Assembly (NCBI RefSeq): GCF_014529935.1
Contig: NZ_JACVFC010000003.1
Location: forward strand, 930,001-994,000
Source: Chitinophaga qingshengii
GTDB lineage: Bacteria > Bacteroidota > Bacteroidia > Chitinophagales > Chitinophagaceae
DNA: 64,000 nucleotides
Direction: 5' to 3'
Both the position numbers and the translations under genes were made by a program. The notes under the pieces are model-generated. The model searched no databases. It was not told the DNA's origin and was given only the letters and a program-made list of their open reading frames with translations. Of the stretch, positions 17,400 to 26,209 are shown piece after piece (the stretch's first letter is position 1; the number at the start of each line of letters is the position of its first letter).

Positions 17400-18842
17400 T
17401 TAGTTGTATCCTTCGTTTTGCTGGTGGCGTATATTCGGATTGGCATCCAGCTCCCTTTGTGGGATAGGTAAGATTATTTTCGGACTGGGCAAAGCCACCG
17501 TTATGATTCGGTTACTAGCCAGGAATTTTACAAAGGATGTCCCTGTACGGGCCATATCAAAGAGCCGGTGCCCTTCAAATGCAAGCTCCTTGCGTCTTTC
17601 CAGCGCAATGGTATCCAGCAGCGCTTTACCGCCGGCCGTTACCGGCGCCGCTCCGGGATTGGCCCGCAGCACTACATAATCGAGTGCCTGCCTTGCCTCT
17701 CCGTCGTTTCCAAGGTGGGCCAGGGCTTCTGCCCTGATCAGGTACAACTCCGCCAACCGCATCACTTTAATGTTTTCTGCGAAAGTGGTCACGTCCTTGT
17801 ATTTGGTGATGATAATCGCCGGGTTCTCTCCCCCATTGCCTGCCCGTTTATCTTTCTTCAGAAATCCAAGCCGGGCGTCTTTTTCATCATATATCTTCCA
17901 TACGTCGTCAGTAGCCAGTACATCGCCATAGGCGGTTTGATTAAACATGGCACTCAGTGCGTCTGTACTGCGGTTATCTACCGGCGTGTTGATGATTTCA
18001 AAAATTGTTTCGCTGTTTCCGGCCTGGTTAAAATCACTAACCATTTTATCGGTCGGCAACAGGCTGTATTTGCTGCTGTTGATCACCTGTCCGGTAAGGG
18101 CGGCCGCGCCTTCCCAATCACCTTTGTACAACAGTACCCTGGCCAGCAGTGCCTGTGCACTATAAAGGTTCATACGGCCGGCACCATAACCGCTGTTTTT
18201 GCTATCGCGGAAAAGCCGGATGGCCTCATTCAGGTCGGCGATGATCTGCGCATAAGTGTCTTTCACACTGCTGCGGGAAGGTGATTGCACCGCGTCCACA
18301 TCTGTAGTGACAGCCAGTGGGATCCCCATATGCGAAGCATCCGCTGTATAATTGTATGCCTGCGCATACATCCGTACAAGGTCGAAGAAAACCAGGCCGC
18401 GGGTAGCATAGGCTTCCGCCACAATATGCGTTGCCTCCGCACTATCTGCGGCCGATGGTGCCAACAGCGCCGAAGGGCCTTTCTGTATCACCATGTTGGC
18501 ATTGGCTACCACGCTGTACAGCTGGTTCCAGCTATCGGTGATATATGTATCATTGGCTGTTACAATGTACTGGTCCAGATTACGGTACCTGTTACTGTTG
18601 ATGACACTGATATATTCATTGTCACTTCTGAGATCGGGCAACAGTAACATGGTACGTCCGTAATAGTTTTCATTTTGCATCAGTGAATACACCCCGTTGA
18701 TGGCGGCACGAAGGCCTGCCAAATCTCTGATCGCATGACGTGTTTCCGTTGCTGCCGTTGGGTCCTGCTGGAGGAAGTCCTTGCCGCAACCGGCAAGCAG
18801 TGCAGCAATCAAAACCCAGACAATATGTTGATGTCGTAACAT
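17400..18842 (-). CDS. RagB/SusD-family outer-membrane nutrient-binding lipoprotein
   Basis: A 480-aa surface lipoprotein that caps the SusC barrel and binds its substrate. The signal MLRHQHIVWVLIAALLAGC ends in a lipobox Cys at residue 19, followed by GKDFLQQDPT, typical of SusD. Helical TPR-like repeats make up most of the protein; the C-terminal part has the conserved ALERRKELAFEGHRLFDM and ends with the near-universal NPNxxQNxGY signature (here NPNIRHQQNEGYN). It lies 7 bp after susC in the same operon. With the ECF sigma/FecR genes upstream it forms a regulated uptake locus; no glycoside hydrolase lies next to it, so the ligand is unknown. Confidence 0.96.
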   Translation of the reverse strand: MLRHQHIVWVLIAALLAGCGKDFLQQDPTAATETRHAIRDLAGLRAAINGVYSLMQNENYYGRTMLLLPDLRSDNEYISVINSNRYRNLDQYIVTANDTYITDSWNQLYSVVANANMVIQKGPSALLAPSAADSAEATHIVAEAYATRGLVFFDLVRMYAQAYNYTADASHMGIPLAVTTDVDAVQSPSRSSVKDTYAQIIADLNEAIRLFRDSKNSGYGAGRMNLYSAQALLARVLLYKGDWEGAAALTGQVINSSKYSLLPTDKMVSDFNQAGNSETIFEIINTPVDNRSTDALSAMFNQTAYGDVLATDDVWKIYDEKDARLGFLKKDKRAGNGGENPAIIITKYKDVTTFAENIKVMRLAELYLIRAEALAHLGNDGEARQALDYVVLRANPGAAPVTAGGKALLDTIALERRKELAFEGHRLFDMARTGTSFVKFLASNRIITVALPSPKIILPIPQRELDANPNIRHQQNEGYN

Positions 18843-18849
18843 GTGTGTG

Positions 18850-21800
18850 TTAAAAATTAACGTCTACTCCCAAAAGAAAGGTTTTGAATATCGGTGGCCG
18901 CTGATCATAATCGCCGGTCACCGGTACTTCCGGGTCCATCGTCAGCTGTTTGTCTTTAACATAAGTCCATAGATTATTTCCTCTGGCATATATTCTGACT
19001 TCGCTCAGGCGGGCTTTATAAACCCATTCTTTCGGCAGATTGTAGGCCAGCATCACATCTCTTAAGCGGATGAAACTCCCATCATACAGAAAACGGGAAG
19101 AAGCCTGGTTGCTAAGGCCGGTCTGCGTGCCGCCGAAAACTACTTTCGGTATGCTGGTCACATCTCCCGGATGTTGCCAGCGGTGTTCATACGTACGGCG
19201 GGAGAGTTTGGACGTAGCGCCAAAACCGCCGCTGCCATCCGATTCTGTAAACGAGCCCCAGTTGTCGTACACTTTGTTGCCCCAGTTATAGAAGATCTGA
19301 AAACTGAGATCAAAACCTTTATAGCTGAAGTGATTGGTTAAACCGCCATAAAATTTTGGCAATGCACTCCCCTGGTTAAATCGTTGTGCTTCGCCGTATA
19401 CTTTGGTGGTGGTGGTTTTGCTGGCGTTGGTATACCAGCGCGCTTCGCCGGTGTTAGGATCTGCGCCGGCATATCCCACCAGGTAAAACTGGTAAAAATC
19501 GCTGCCTACTTCACGTTTATAGATACTGCTGGTCATCGGATTGTCCAGCCTGGTGATTGTATTCTTTAAGGTAGAGAAGTTAAAGTCCGTGCGCCATGTA
19601 AAACCTTCCGGTGTTCCGGGCAATATATTACGCGTGCTGAGTGATATTTCCCAGCCGCTGTTGCGCATCTCGCCGTTATTCCGGAATACTGTAGTGATGC
19701 CATTGGTGGAAGAGACAGGTACATTCAGTAACAACCGGGAAGTAACCCTGTTATAATATTCAACGGTACCGGATATACGATTTTTTAATATTGCAAAATC
19801 GATACCGGCATTGAAGGGTTGATTTTGTTCCCATGTAAGATAGGGATTGGGGTATTGTACCAATACATACCCCGGTTTCCCATCATAATCATTGGCCGGA
19901 TTGTACAGCGACAAAGAGGCATAATTATCAATAGCCTGGTTCCCGTTGCTGCCGTAGCTAGCACGTAACTTTAATTCGTTGATGCCGGGAATATCATGCA
20001 TAAAGCTTTCCTTATAGATATTCCAGGCGAGGCCGAGCGACCAGAAGTTGGCGCCCCGTTTCTGTGCGCCAAAGCGGGAAGAAGCGTCTCTTCTGATGGA
20101 GCCGGTGAGATAATATTTTTGCTGATAGTCATATCCTGCGTTGAGGAATACTCCTGTCAGGGAATTGGCGGCGTTAACCGAATTAAAGGATTCGGGTTTG
20201 GAGGCATCGGCGAGTTCGCTTTTGCCGGGCAGGAAGTTGGTGGCAGACATACTGTTGCCGGTATTGCCGGTGCGTTGCGCTTCAAATCCTGCGAAGGTGT
20301 TCAGGCCATGCTGGCCCCAGCGGTGCTGGTATCGGAGAATACTGGTAGATACCCAGTTATTCCACAGATTATTATTGATATATGCCCTGCCGTTCGTATT
20401 CCGGCCATCGCCAAAATAGGGCGGGTAGAACGAATGGCTGCGGGCATAGTTAAGGTCGAGGCTGATCTTGGATTCGAGCGACAGGTCATCCAATATATGG
20501 TACTTAGCACCTGCGCCGGCCAGCAGCCCGTAGATGGAACCGGTTCTGGTCACCTCATTGAGTACCGCCACCGGGTTAAAACTATTGTTATAACTAAAAT
20601 CGTAAGAGCCGTCGGGGTTGTAGATTTGTAGCCATGGCTGCATACGGGCAAGTGACCGTACCGGGTTAGCCAGTAGTCCCACATCTCCTACCGCATTGGC
20701 TTTCTGATATACCAGTGACAGGTTAACATTAAACGAGAGCCTGTCAGTGGCCTCGTTGCTGAGATTCAGTTTTCCGGTCATCCGTTGATAGTCAACACCA
20801 CGGAGTGCGGATTTGGAATCATAATAACCGCCGGACACATAAAACCGGGTTTTATCTGTTCCGCCGGCGGCCGATAGATTGGCTTGTGTGTAGCTGCCGG
20901 AGCGTGTCAGCAGCTGCATCCAGTTTGTATTAACGGTCGTATCGATGCCGCGGGCCTGTAGCTCGTGCTGGAAGCCGGCTTCTCCGCTGCCATCGTTTTT
21001 GTTGTACCATCCTTCCCGCAACAGTTCTATCATTTCGCGGGTATTGAGCGGATAATTGCTCTTCGGAATAGTGAGGCCGTTGATGCCTTGTTGCGCACTG
21101 ACATTGATCCGTGTTCTGCCTGGCTTACCGGTTTTAGTGGTAATGAGAATGACCCCGTTGGCTGCGCGGGAGCCGTAAATAGAGGCAGCCGCTGCGTCTT
21201 TGAGCACGGAAATGGAAGCAATATCAGCGCTGTTGATACCGGCTAATGAATTCACATTAAAGTCGGTGAGGTCGTCTGTCACCACCGGCACACCATCCAC
21301 TACATAGAGGGGGGTGCTGCCGGCAGTGATAGAGCCTATACCACGGATACGGATGCTGGGAACCGATCCGGGTTGGCCGGAACCATTAGTAGATTGTAGT
21401 CCCGGGACATTTCCTTGTAAACTTTCCTGGAAGCTGCTACGGGGCGCCTTGTCATACAAGGCGGAGTTAACCATAACAGCTGAACCTGTCAAAGAACCTT
21501 TTGTTTGTACGCCGTAGGCTACTACCACAATTTCATTTAATCCACAGGCGTCGTCTTTAAGGACGATATTAAACGTTGATCGTTGATTGATCGCTATTTT
21601 CTGTTCTTCATAACCGATGAAAGAGCATACCAGTGTCCCTGATGGTGGGGCTGTCATCCGGAACTGTCCGTCAGTACCGGTGGTTGCGCCTTTATTGAGA
21701 CCAGCAATCCGGATGCTTACCCCTGGCAGTGGGTGACCAGTAATGTCGGTCACCTGGCCGCTAACAGCGATATCCGGTGTAACTGCCTGTTCTCCGGGTA

Positions 21801-22092
21801 CGATGGCTATCAGGCCACCGGTTAGCGGTTTAAACGAAAGCCCCGTACCATTTAATATGTGTTGGAGGGCTTCCGCTGCTGGTTCCTCTTTCAATTCAAT
21901 TGTAACCCGTATATGTGCGGGTATCAGGTCGTTGCGATATACGAAACGACAATTGCTTTTCCTCTCTATTAACTTTAACAGGCGGGTCAGCGGCATCTCC
22001 TCTACTTTCAGCGATATCCGTTCATTTTGCCCGAACGCGCGACCTGTTATATGTAAAGCGGTAATCAGAATAATAAAGGACACCAGTTTCAT
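18850..22092 (-). CDS. SusC/RagA-family TonB-linked outer-membrane transporter with STN signalling domain
   Basis: A 1080-aa TonB-dependent importer. I start at MKLVSFIILITALHITGRAFGQ (22092), a clean signal peptide; the frame extends 29 codons upstream without one. Order: STN domain (about 25-75), carboxypeptidase-regulatory-like domain (about 100-180; VSGQVTDITGHPLPGVSI), TonB-box/SusC motif (LNEIVVVAYG), plug (about 190-320; AAASIYGSRAANGVILITTKTG) and a 22-strand barrel ending in FLLGVDVNF with a terminal Phe. The STN domain contacts the FecR anti-sigma factor, so substrate binding can switch on its own transcription. A hairpin lies in its leader and a terminator separates it from fecR. 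Confidence 0.96.
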   Translation of the reverse strand: MKLVSFIILITALHITGRAFGQNERISLKVEEMPLTRLLKLIERKSNCRFVYRNDLIPAHIRVTIELKEEPAAEALQHILNGTGLSFKPLTGGLIAIVPGEQAVTPDIAVSGQVTDITGHPLPGVSIRIAGLNKGATTGTDGQFRMTAPPSGTLVCSFIGYEEQKIAINQRSTFNIVLKDDACGLNEIVVVAYGVQTKGSLTGSAVMVNSALYDKAPRSSFQESLQGNVPGLQSTNGSGQPGSVPSIRIRGIGSITAGSTPLYVVDGVPVVTDDLTDFNVNSLAGINSADIASISVLKDAAAASIYGSRAANGVILITTKTGKPGRTRINVSAQQGINGLTIPKSNYPLNTREMIELLREGWYNKNDGSGEAGFQHELQARGIDTTVNTNWMQLLTRSGSYTQANLSAAGGTDKTRFYVSGGYYDSKSALRGVDYQRMTGKLNLSNEATDRLSFNVNLSLVYQKANAVGDVGLLANPVRSLARMQPWLQIYNPDGSYDFSYNNSFNPVAVLNEVTRTGSIYGLLAGAGAKYHILDDLSLESKISLDLNYARSHSFYPPYFGDGRNTNGRAYINNNLWNNWVSTSILRYQHRWGQHGLNTFAGFEAQRTGNTGNSMSATNFLPGKSELADASKPESFNSVNAANSLTGVFLNAGYDYQQKYYLTGSIRRDASSRFGAQKRGANFWSLGLAWNIYKESFMHDIPGINELKLRASYGSNGNQAIDNYASLSLYNPANDYDGKPGYVLVQYPNPYLTWEQNQPFNAGIDFAILKNRISGTVEYYNRVTSRLLLNVPVSSTNGITTVFRNNGEMRNSGWEISLSTRNILPGTPEGFTWRTDFNFSTLKNTITRLDNPMTSSIYKREVGSDFYQFYLVGYAGADPNTGEARWYTNASKTTTTKVYGEAQRFNQGSALPKFYGGLTNHFSYKGFDLSFQIFYNWGNKVYDNWGSFTESDGSGGFGATSKLSRRTYEHRWQHPGDVTSIPKVVFGGTQTGLSNQASSRFLYDGSFIRLRDVMLAYNLPKEWVYKARLSEVRIYARGNNLWTYVKDKQLTMDPEVPVTGDYDQRPPIFKTFLLGVDVNF

Positions 22093-22135
22093 TAGCAGTA
22101 CAACATTTTCCTTATGTGTGTGCAAAAGGATAACA

Positions 22136-22162
22136 AAATGTATGATTTTTTTACATACATTT
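22136..22162 (-). other. Hairpin in the susC leader
   Basis: AAATGTATG / CATACATTT, 9-bp perfect arms around an A/T loop, 44-70 nt before the susC ATG. It could be an operator or an RNA stem in the leader. Nothing in the sequence decides between the two. Confidence 0.45.
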
Positions 22163-22235
22163 AGGTTGTTAACGATCAATAAAACGACGACAGTACTACA
22201 TTGCCAAGTGAAGCTACCTGCCGTTGGATCTGTAC

Positions 22236-22271
22236 AAAAGGGTAAATGTTTGCAGCATTTGCCCTTTTTTT
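22236..22271. terminator. Hairpin terminator between fecR and susC
   Basis: AAAGGGTAAATG / CATTTGCCCTTT (one G-U pair) with a 7-nt loop and T-rich flanks on both strands. It suggests that susC-susD have their own promoter, separate from sigma-fecR. Confidence 0.75.
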
Positions 22272-22311
22272 ATGCCAATGGTATCTTTTCTTTTTTGTCA
22301 GACATAATGTG

Positions 22312-23376
22312 CTACTGGTTGATAAATACCTCGTTGCCTTTTATTTCGCAACGGAATGTTGATGTAACCTTCAGCGCCTCTAAAATCTGAGGCAGTGATT
22401 CATTTTTAAAAGTACCGGTAAACCGGTATGTCTTCAGTTTTTTGTCCGTCAGGTAAATTTTCACGCCAAACCAGCGTTCCATTTTGAGTGCCACTGCCGC
22501 GAAGTTTTCGTTGTCAAAAACCAGCACATTATCGCACCAGGCTGTTTCATTGATCAGGTCGTCCTGTCCGTTCATTTTTACCTGTTCCATGCTATAGCCC
22601 AAAGTGGGTTTGGCATTACCGTCCTGTGTATGTCTGATAATAAATTTCTGATTGGGTTGCAGTTTTACCCTTTGGGTCTGGTCATCTGCCGGTACCACTT
22701 CCACCGCTCCTGAAATGAGGGATGTTTCAGAGCGTTCCTCGTTGGGATATGCTTTTACATTAAAAGCAGTACCCAGTACATTGACCGCCATCCGGTCGGT
22801 GCGTACAACAAATGGGTTGTCCGCATCTTTGGCTACTTTGAAATAGGCTTCTCCGGAGAGAAATACTTCCCGTTTTTGCTGGTTGTTCATGTCCCGCTGG
22901 TAGGTGATGCGGCTTCCGCCGTTGAGCCATACTTCGGTACCGTCCGGCAAGGTGGCGCGGGACCGGGAACCGTTGCGGGTTTGAATTTCCGCCATTTCAG
23001 CCGGTACCTTGAGGGCCTGTTTACTGTTGAGCAGGAAAACACAATAGGCGCCCAGCATGACCACAAGGGCCGACAACGCTACCAATACTCCTGCCCTGCC
23101 CCGGCGGCGACCGTCCTGTGCTGCTGTCAGCTCATCGGAAGGTGCTGTCATGGTCAGATCGTTCCCCAGTCTGAGCAGGTGCTTTTCCAGCGCCAGCTCC
23201 GTTTTCTCCTTCCATGCTACTGTAGCAACGGGTACAGGCAAACTTCCCAATATGGAAGCCTGATATCTCAGCTCCGGATATTGCACCAACAACTCCTCCA
23301 GCTCGCGCAATTCCGCCATAGTGGCCTCGCCCGATACCTTTCTTCCCAGCAATAACCAAATTCTTTCCTGTTCCAT
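22312..23376 (-). CDS. FecR-family anti-sigma factor
   Basis: A 354-aa inner-membrane regulator. The cytoplasmic N-terminal part (1-95) holds the sigma factor; one helix follows (about 96-116, VLVALSALVVMLGAYCVFLL). The periplasmic FecR domain (about 130-230) has TLPDGTEVWLNGGSRITY, EVFLSGEAYFKVAKD and VNVLGTAFNVKAY; the C-terminal DUF4974 domain (about 285-354) resembles an STN fold and should contact the STN domain of SusC. It lies 90 bp after the cognate ECF sigma gene. In this class, ligand-loaded SusC signals through FecR to free the sigma factor. Confidence 0.95.
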   Translation of the reverse strand: MEQERIWLLLGRKVSGEATMAELRELEELLVQYPELRYQASILGSLPVPVATVAWKEKTELALEKHLLRLGNDLTMTAPSDELTAAQDGRRRGRAGVLVALSALVVMLGAYCVFLLNSKQALKVPAEMAEIQTRNGSRSRATLPDGTEVWLNGGSRITYQRDMNNQQKREVFLSGEAYFKVAKDADNPFVVRTDRMAVNVLGTAFNVKAYPNEERSETSLISGAVEVVPADDQTQRVKLQPNQKFIIRHTQDGNAKPTLGYSMEQVKMNGQDDLINETAWCDNVLVFDNENFAAVALKMERWFGVKIYLTDKKLKTYRFTGTFKNESLPQILEALKVTSTFRCEIKGNEVFINQ

Positions 23377-23466
23377 GTCGTTGATGCAAAAGCATGATTG
23401 TAATAGAAGGACATGCAGATTTTAAAAATCTACTACTCCATCTCAAAGTTTTTTTTTATTTTTTTT

Positions 23467-24027
23467 TTAGCGGGAGAGATTCAGGTGAATGACTTCACTG
23501 ATTTTTTTCAATGCCTGGGCCATGTGCACATCGATAGTATTCACTGAAATGTCCAGTATCTGCGCCACTTCCTTGTACTTCAGTCCATCTTCCCGGATCA
23601 GCTTAAAGATCATTTTCCGTTTAGGTGGCAGTTGATTAATGGCGGCTTCTATTTTTTTGATCATTTCCCCGGAAATATATATTTGTTCCGGTGTGGCATA
23701 GCCCCCACTGACATCCACTTCCAGTTCATCCAGACTAAAATGTTGTGTCCGGGCGGCGCGGGTGAGATAATTCAGTGCAATATTTTTAGCGGAAACGTAG
23801 AGATACACTTTTATGTTCTGCACCTGCAGCAGCCGTTCCCGGTTTCTCCAGATGTTCATGAATACGTCGGATGCCACCTCTTCGGCCGACTCCCAGGATT
23901 TGACAATCGAGAAGGCAAACTGGCTGAGTGGTTTATAGAATAAACGAAATAAGGCCTTATAGGCCTGTTCATCGCCGAGCGACGCAATGCGTTCCACCAG
24001 CAGTTGTATATTCGCTTCCTCCCTCAA
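23467..24027 (-). CDS. ECF RNA polymerase sigma factor, Bacteroidota FecI-like
   Basis: A 186-aa ECF sigma factor. Region 2 (about 15-90) includes YKALFRLFYKPLSQFAFSIV and SAEEVASDVFMNIWRNRE, which bind the -10 element and core RNA polymerase; region 4 (about 125-180) has LPPKRKMIFKLIREDGLKYKEVAQ and SVNTIDVHMAQALKKI, the -35 helix-turn-helix. It heads the sigma-fecR-susC-susD cluster and should drive susC-susD when released by FecR. There is no regulatory tail. Confidence 0.96.
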   Translation of the reverse strand: MREEANIQLLVERIASLGDEQAYKALFRLFYKPLSQFAFSIVKSWESAEEVASDVFMNIWRNRERLLQVQNIKVYLYVSAKNIALNYLTRAARTQHFSLDELEVDVSGGYATPEQIYISGEMIKKIEAAINQLPPKRKMIFKLIREDGLKYKEVAQILDISVNTIDVHMAQALKKISEVIHLNLSR

Positions 24028-24099
24028 TTGGATGACCGGTTATTTTCAGGTTGATTGAGATGCAATGGCTAAAGATAATCAGGAATCGCGAAAATCCAG

Positions 24100-24429
24100 C
24101 TACTTTTTAAACATAAAGTATACCGCCCCGATCAAAAAGGCGAAAGACACCAGGTAATTCCAGCGCAACGGTTCTTTCAGGAAGAATACCGCAAACACAC
24201 TGAAAACAGTGAGCGTAACCACTTCCTGGATCGTTTTGAGCTGAAAGCCGCTGAACCCTTCCTGCGCTCCATAGCGGTTGGCCGGCACCATAAAACAATA
24301 TTCAAAAAAAGCGATGCCCCAACTAATCAGGATTACTTTCCACATAGCTGTATCCTGATGTTTAAGATGACCATACCAGGCGAAAGTCATAAATGTGTTG
24401 GAAATAAGAAGCAGGATAACCGTGCGCAT
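24100..24429 (-). CDS. DUF486 / DMT-like small four-helix membrane protein
   Basis: A 109-aa protein with four membrane helices: MRTVILLLISNTFMTFAWYGH, VILISWGIAFFEYCFMVPANR, a third in EVVTLTVFSVFAVFFL and a fourth in YLVSFAFLIGAVYFMF. The NTFMTFAWYGH start and the PANRYG motif are characteristic of DUF486, a relative of drug/metabolite transporters with half the usual helices; such proteins probably dimerise. Substrate unknown. Its ATG lies 12 bp after the stop of the SecB-like gene, so it may sit at the end of the TAC-like operon, though a role there is not evident. Confidence 0.9.
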   Translation of the reverse strand: MRTVILLLISNTFMTFAWYGHLKHQDTAMWKVILISWGIAFFEYCFMVPANRYGAQEGFSGFQLKTIQEVVTLTVFSVFAVFFLKEPLRWNYLVSFAFLIGAVYFMFKK

Positions 24430-24441
24430 AAATGAATGATA

Positions 24442-24888
24442 TTATTTTTTGTCTTCCGTAACAGAACCCGGCGCTATCAGCGGTAACACAGCATGGTGCA
24501 GGAATGTACCTCTGAAGGTAGCGAACATCACGCCTCTTGTGGTGGATAATGCGGTACTGTGGAGTGTTTCCACCAACTCATCCGGCATATCAGGCTGACC
24601 GGCAGCATTCAGCCGCACCACTTCCGGGAAATTACTCATGGTAAAGATACAATTCACCGCGAGACTTCCGAGTTGTTGTGTCATGTTTTCGTGGTAAACC
24701 ACGATTTTTACGATTACCCATACCTGACTTTTTTCATCGTCCGCTTTACTGGTAATATGAATATCGAAATGAAAACTATTGAATGGCGGATGTTCTCCCG
24801 GGTAATGCAGGGAGCTTTCCAACAGTTCTATCGTTTGCAGGGCGAGGTGTTGCGGCCCTTGTTTGGCAGGTAATGATCGTTTAGTCAT
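24442..24888 (-). CDS. SecB-like chaperone of a putative toxin-antitoxin-chaperone system
   Basis: A 148-aa cytosolic protein whose layout fits SecB. The N-terminal half alternates as beta-strands (FNSFHFDIHITSK, VWVIVKIVVYHEN, LAVNCIFTMSNF), matching the SecB sheet. The C-terminal half has a helix followed by TTRGVMFATFRGTFLHHAVLPLIAP, which parallels the SecB segment ending in SRGTFPxLNLxP. Canonical SecB is rare outside Proteobacteria, but solitary SecB-like proteins occur beside toxin-antitoxin genes, as in mycobacterial Rv1957, where the chaperone protects the antitoxin. It lies 33 bp after the XRE antitoxin gene here, which itself follows a toxin-like gene. Fold assignment is by eye; structure prediction would settle it. 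Confidence 0.72.
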   Translation of the reverse strand: MTKRSLPAKQGPQHLALQTIELLESSLHYPGEHPPFNSFHFDIHITSKADDEKSQVWVIVKIVVYHENMTQQLGSLAVNCIFTMSNFPEVVRLNAAGQPDMPDELVETLHSTALSTTRGVMFATFRGTFLHHAVLPLIAPGSVTEDKK

Positions 24889-24921
24889 GGACGTAAATTG
24901 GCAAAAAAATAGGATAAAGCA

Positions 24922-25314
24922 TCAATAGGCGGAGGTTACCGGCACAAAAGAAATATTATCCGGTGGGATATCGCCGGAGCGGACGGTCAGCCGGACATCT
25001 CTGACAACCCTGGGCTGGGAAGGCATAAAAAAGGCCATGACCGGCACTTCCAGGGCAATGGCTATTTCAGACAAGGTATCGATGGTGAAGTTATGCGTAC
25101 CACTGAGCCAGCGCGAAATTTCCGATGGGCTTTTTTTCATTCTGGCAGCCAGTTCTTTATTACTCATGCGTTTTCCATCCATAATACCGGCGATGCGGCC
25201 AGCCAGTATAAAACGGGTTTCCACCTGCAGACTTTCCAGCGGCGTAATGCTGGCCATTACATCAGCGATAATTTTGCTGCTGTATTTTCTGGCGCCCTGT
25301 TGTTTGTTTTCCAT
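24922..25314 (-). CDS. XRE-family antitoxin (HigA-like) with extended C terminus
   Basis: A 130-aa DNA-binding antitoxin. I start at the ATG at 25314 (MENKQQGARKYSSK) because relatives begin shortly before the KYSS motif; the frame remains open to an ATG at 25425, but those 37 extra residues are Gln/Asn-rich and come from degenerate tandem repeats. The HTH spans about 37-92 (GKRMSNKELAARMKKSPSEI, RWLSGTHNFTIDTLSEIAIAL). Residues 98-130 (ending DNISFVPVTSAY) form a hydrophobic tail, the place where TAC antitoxins carry their chaperone-addiction segment; that role is inference. Expected functions: bind the toxin and repress the operon. Confidence 0.85.
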   Translation of the reverse strand: MENKQQGARKYSSKIIADVMASITPLESLQVETRFILAGRIAGIMDGKRMSNKELAARMKKSPSEISRWLSGTHNFTIDTLSEIAIALEVPVMAFFMPSQPRVVRDVRLTVRSGDIPPDNISFVPVTSAY

Positions 25315-25575
25315 CTGATGTTTGTTTTCGATCTGATCATCTGTTTGTTGTTGGTTTTCGATCTGATGCCCATTTGCTATCGGATGCCTGCTACCTGCCG
25401 GCTGTTTGTTTACCCGGACACGCATTTCTATTAAATGCCGGCCGTCTGCCGGTTGTTGTTTTTATACCCGCCACCTGCCAGCTGTATACTTTCATTCTGA
25501 CACCCATTTCCTGCTAAATACCAGCCACCCGCCGGCTACCTGCTTTCGCCTGATGCCAATGCTCATTTTCTTTTC
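25297..25575. repeat. Degenerate tandem repeats between toxin and antitoxin genes
   Basis: Two kinds of decayed repeat on the plus strand. At about 25300-25366, three copies of TGTTTGTTTTCSATCTGAT-like units. At about 25390-25575, four diverged units that open with CCACCTGCCGGCTG-like sequence and close with GACACCCATTTCCTGCTAAAT-like sequence; spacing is about 50 bp and the second unit is shorter. They fill most of the unusually long toxin-antitoxin gap and run into the 5' end of the longer antitoxin frame. Confidence 0.7.
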
Positions 25576-25590
25576 ATATCCTCCGGATAT

Positions 25591-26088
25591 TTAATCTCCC
25601 TCTGTGGTAAATATTAAGTTCCCTTCCAGCCGGCCATCCTGGTCCGACCAGTAGATATCCCCTGTCTGGATTTTCCGGCTGATATCCCGGGATATCCGGT
25701 CCAGTAGCTTTTCCGGCACTCCCATCCTGGCGGTTCTTCCTGTTCTGCCTGTCCGGGGCATACCGCCGCCAATGATCAACGCTGCGGTTCCTATGCGGAA
25801 ACAGTAGAGCCGGAGTTTTTTCTCCGGATGGTCAAACAAGGCGCAACTCACCTCAGCGGACCAGCCACGTTTCACTTTAAAAAACCTGTTCTGTATACCG
25901 TACCGGTTGCCAATATAAGCAAGATACTGGGTAATGCTTCTTATTTCACCGGCATGTTCTTTTACATACGCTTTGACAAAATGATCGAACAAAGTCAGAT
26001 TGTCGTTCGCTACCATAACAGAATAGATACCAGCCCGTTTTCCGGAAAACTGCTGTAGTTCAATGATTTCGTAATTCACGTAGATCAC
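25591..26088 (-). CDS. Putative RelE/HigB-like toxin of a TA(C) system
   Basis: A 165-aa protein that starts at GTG (26088) and has no signal peptide. I recognise it as the type of protein often found beside KYSS-type XRE antitoxins in Bacteroidota: an N-terminal helical part (LTLFDHFVKAYVKEHAGEIR), then a beta-rich core (KLRLYCFRIGTAALIIGGGM) and a final IYWSDQDGRLEGNLIF. The core order, basic helix then LYCFRIG strand, resembles RelE-fold ribosome-dependent RNases, but I cannot point to catalytic residues. It is first in the order toxin-antitoxin-chaperone, as in higBA systems. The gap to the antitoxin is unusually long (276 bp). The alternative is an orphan unknown protein. Confidence 0.65.
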   Translation of the reverse strand: MIYVNYEIIELQQFSGKRAGIYSVMVANDNLTLFDHFVKAYVKEHAGEIRSITQYLAYIGNRYGIQNRFFKVKRGWSAEVSCALFDHPEKKLRLYCFRIGTAALIIGGGMPRTGRTGRTARMGVPEKLLDRISRDISRKIQTGDIYWSDQDGRLEGNLIFTTEGD

Positions 26089-26182
26089 TTGGGTTTAACG
26101 AGTTCAGATAATGGTTGATGTGTGACGTACAAAAATTAGCTTAAAAGAAAACAAATCCGCGCTGCATAAAAAACCTGATTTT

Positions 26183-26209
26183 AAAGAAAGAGCCGTTTCC
26201 GGCTCTTTT
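26183..26209. terminator. Intrinsic terminator-like hairpin
   Basis: AAAGAGCCG / CGGCTCTTT with a TTTC loop and T- or A-rich flanks; it works on both strands. On the minus strand it would shield the toxin operon from upstream read-through. Confidence 0.7.

Noticed and set aside
24922-25425. Longer antitoxin starting at the ATG at 25425
   Set aside because: The extra 37 residues come from degenerate tandem repeats and are low in complexity; relatives start just before the KYSS motif. The frame is open, so it is not fully excluded.
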